From the NCBI RefSeq assembly GCF_014218705.1, contig NZ_JABBJF010000027.1, positions 1-64,000 of the forward strand: a stretch of 64,000 nt of DNA, written 5' to 3'. Below, piece by piece: positions 62,854-64,000 of the stretch. The notes under the pieces are model-generated. The model was not told where the DNA came from and ran no database searches. It was given only the letters and a program-made list of their open reading frames with translations. This stretch comes from Kluyvera sichuanensis (GTDB lineage Bacteria; Pseudomonadota; Gammaproteobacteria; Enterobacterales; Enterobacteriaceae). Every line of letters starts with the position of its first letter. Positions within the stretch are counted from its first letter, which is position 1. The translations under genes were made by a program, and so were the position numbers.

Positions 62854-64000
62854 ATGCAACAGTCGACCCCTTATCTCTCTTTCCGCGGTATCAGTAAGAC
62901 CTTCCCCGGCGTTAAGGCGCTGTCCGATATTAGCTTCGATTGCTATAGCGGCCAGGTGCATGCGCTGATGGGGGAAAACGGTGCCGGAAAATCGACGCTG
63001 CTGAAAATTCTCAGCGGCAACTACGCGCCGACCTCCGGGTCTTTGCTACTGCGTGGAGAAGAGATTTCTTTTGCCGATACCACTGCGGCGCTGAACGCAG
63101 GTATCGCCATTATTTACCAGGAACTGCATCTCGTCCCGGAAATGACCGTGGCGGAAAATATCTACCTTGGGCAATTGCCGAGCCGAGGCGGCTTCGTTAA
63201 TCGCTCACTCTTAAACTATGAAGCGCGTCTGCAGCTGGAGCATCTGGGGCTGGATATTGACCCTGATACCCCGTTGAAATATCTCTCCATCGGCCAGTGG
63301 CAGATGGTGGAGATTGCTAAGGCGGTGGCGCGTAACGCCAAGGTTATCGCCTTTGATGAACCCACCAGTTCGCTCTCGGCGCGTGAGATCGACAACCTGT
63401 TTCGGGTGATCCGCGAGCTGCGCAAAGAGGGGCGGGTGATCGTCTATGTCTCCCACCGTATGGAGGAGATCTTTGCGCTTAGCGATGCGATAACCGTGTT
63501 TAAAGATGGCCGTTATGTTTGCACCTTTGATGATATGCAGACGGTAAGCCACGACCGATTGGTGCAGGCGATGGTCGGGCGCGAAATCGGCGATATCTAC
63601 GGCTGGCAGCCACGTGAATATGGCGAAGAGCGCCTGCGTCTTGAGCAGGTTAAAGCGCCGGGCGTGCGTACGCCAATATCGCTGGCGGTACGCAGCGGTG
63701 AAATCGTCGGTCTGTTCGGGCTGGTGGGGGCTGGGCGAAGTGAACTGATGAAGGGGATCTTCGGCGGCACCCGCTTGAGCGGCGGGCAGATTTACATTGA
63801 TGGTCAACCAGTGACGATTGATAAGCCCGCGCAGGCGATTCGCGCCGGGATGATGCTGTGCCCGGAAGACCGTAAAGCCGAAGGGATTATTCCCGTTCAT
63901 TCGGTGCGCGATAACATCAACATCAGCGCCCGGCGTAAACACATCCATGCTGGCTGCGTTATCAACAATGGCTGGGAAGCGACCAACGCCGATCACCATA
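62854..64000 (+). CDS. araG: L-arabinose ABC transporter ATPase (cut by window end)
   Basis: The first 382 of about 504 codons of a double ABC ATPase. Domain 1 has Walker [18 protein letters not shown] near 45, signature [15 protein letters not shown], Walker [13 protein letters not shown] and H-loop [12 protein letters not shown]. Domain 2 begins near 265 with [20 protein letters not shown] and [13 protein letters not shown] at 62854 with TGTGGAGGTTGC upstream. It powers arabinose import with AraF and AraH; araH should follow beyond the window. Confidence 0.96.
   Translation, partial: MQQSTPYLSFRGISKTFPGVKALSDISFDCYSGQVHALMGENGAGKSTLLKILSGNYAPTSGSLLLRGEEISFADTTAALNAGIAIIYQELHLVPEMTVAENIYLGQLPSRGGFVNRSLLNYEARLQLEHLGLDIDPDTPLKYLSIGQWQMVEIAKAVARNAKVIAFDEPTSSLSAREIDNLFRVIRELRKEGRVIVYVSHRMEEIFALSDAITVFKDGRYVCTFDDMQTVSHDRLVQAMVGREIGDIYGWQPREYGEERLRLEQVKAPGVRTPISLAVRSGEIVGLFGLVGAGRSELMKGIFGGTRLSGGQIYIDGQPVTIDKPAQAIRAGMMLCPEDRKAEGIIPVHSVRDNINISARRKHIHAGCVINNGWEATNADHH

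Noticed and set aside
63211-63999. 262-codon minus-strand frame opposite araG
   Set aside because: It is antisense to conserved ABC ATPase motifs and has no protein-like motif.

Overview
The window is a high-GC chromosome segment from an Enterobacteriaceae bacterium. The host genes follow the Escherichia coli order dcyD-tcyL-tcyN-sdiA-yecF-uvrY-uvrC-pgsA-glyW-cysT-leuZ, then yecA, tyrP-yecH-ftnA-yecR and azuC-yecJ-ftnB-araF-araG, with protein sequences close to E. coli. The extra genes (a second liv-type operon, an HD-GYP protein, an RpiB/LacA-like isomerase, a DHA2 efflux pump) suggest Klebsiella, Raoultella or a near relative. The genus is an inference; no rRNA gene is present.

Positions 1 to about 30.3 kb are the right part of a lambda/HK97-type siphovirus prophage; its left end lies outside the window. 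In order it carries lysis genes (holin, SAR endolysin, nested spanins), an Acb2/Tad1-like small protein, a variable accessory block (small ORFs, two related hairpins, an HNH protein, an unknown protein, two glycosyltransferase genes), a second HNH gene beside the terminase genes, a fused protease-capsid gene placed before the portal gene, a repeat-rich head-associated protein, connector genes, a tail operon with a lambda-style G-T frameshift, two lipoprotein morons, tail tip genes, a fibre with its chaperone, and a right-end SOS module. That module has a degenerate integrase, DinI, two LexA boxes and a UmuD-like protein that starts at the UmuD' cleavage point.

From 30.4 to 38.2 kb is conserved core: D-cysteine desulfhydrase with the cystine permease and ATPase, the LuxR-type receptor SdiA, the response regulator UvrY overlapping UvrC, PgsA and three tRNA genes. 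If gene order matches E. coli beyond the window, the prophage separates dcyD-tcyLN from the cystine-binding protein gene.

Directly after the tRNA-Leu gene is an AT-rich islet encoding a PD-(D/E)XK-like protein and a GIY-YIG-like protein. Next come a HAD phosphatase, a five-gene branched-chain amino-acid ABC importer operon preceded by a sigma-54-type promoter, a LysE/RhtB exporter, YecA, a TonB-dependent receptor and a second GIY-YIG-type (T5orf172/MUG113) orphan.

The last part (51.7 to 64 kb) holds the tyrosine permease with TyrR boxes, YecH, two ferritins, a YecR lipoprotein, a periplasmic-sensor HD-GYP phosphodiesterase, the RpiB/LacA-like isomerase, an efflux pump, AzuC, YecJ, a DJ-1 family protein, and the arabinose importer genes araF and araG (araG is cut by the window edge). 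I found no CRISPR array, intact transposase or rRNA.
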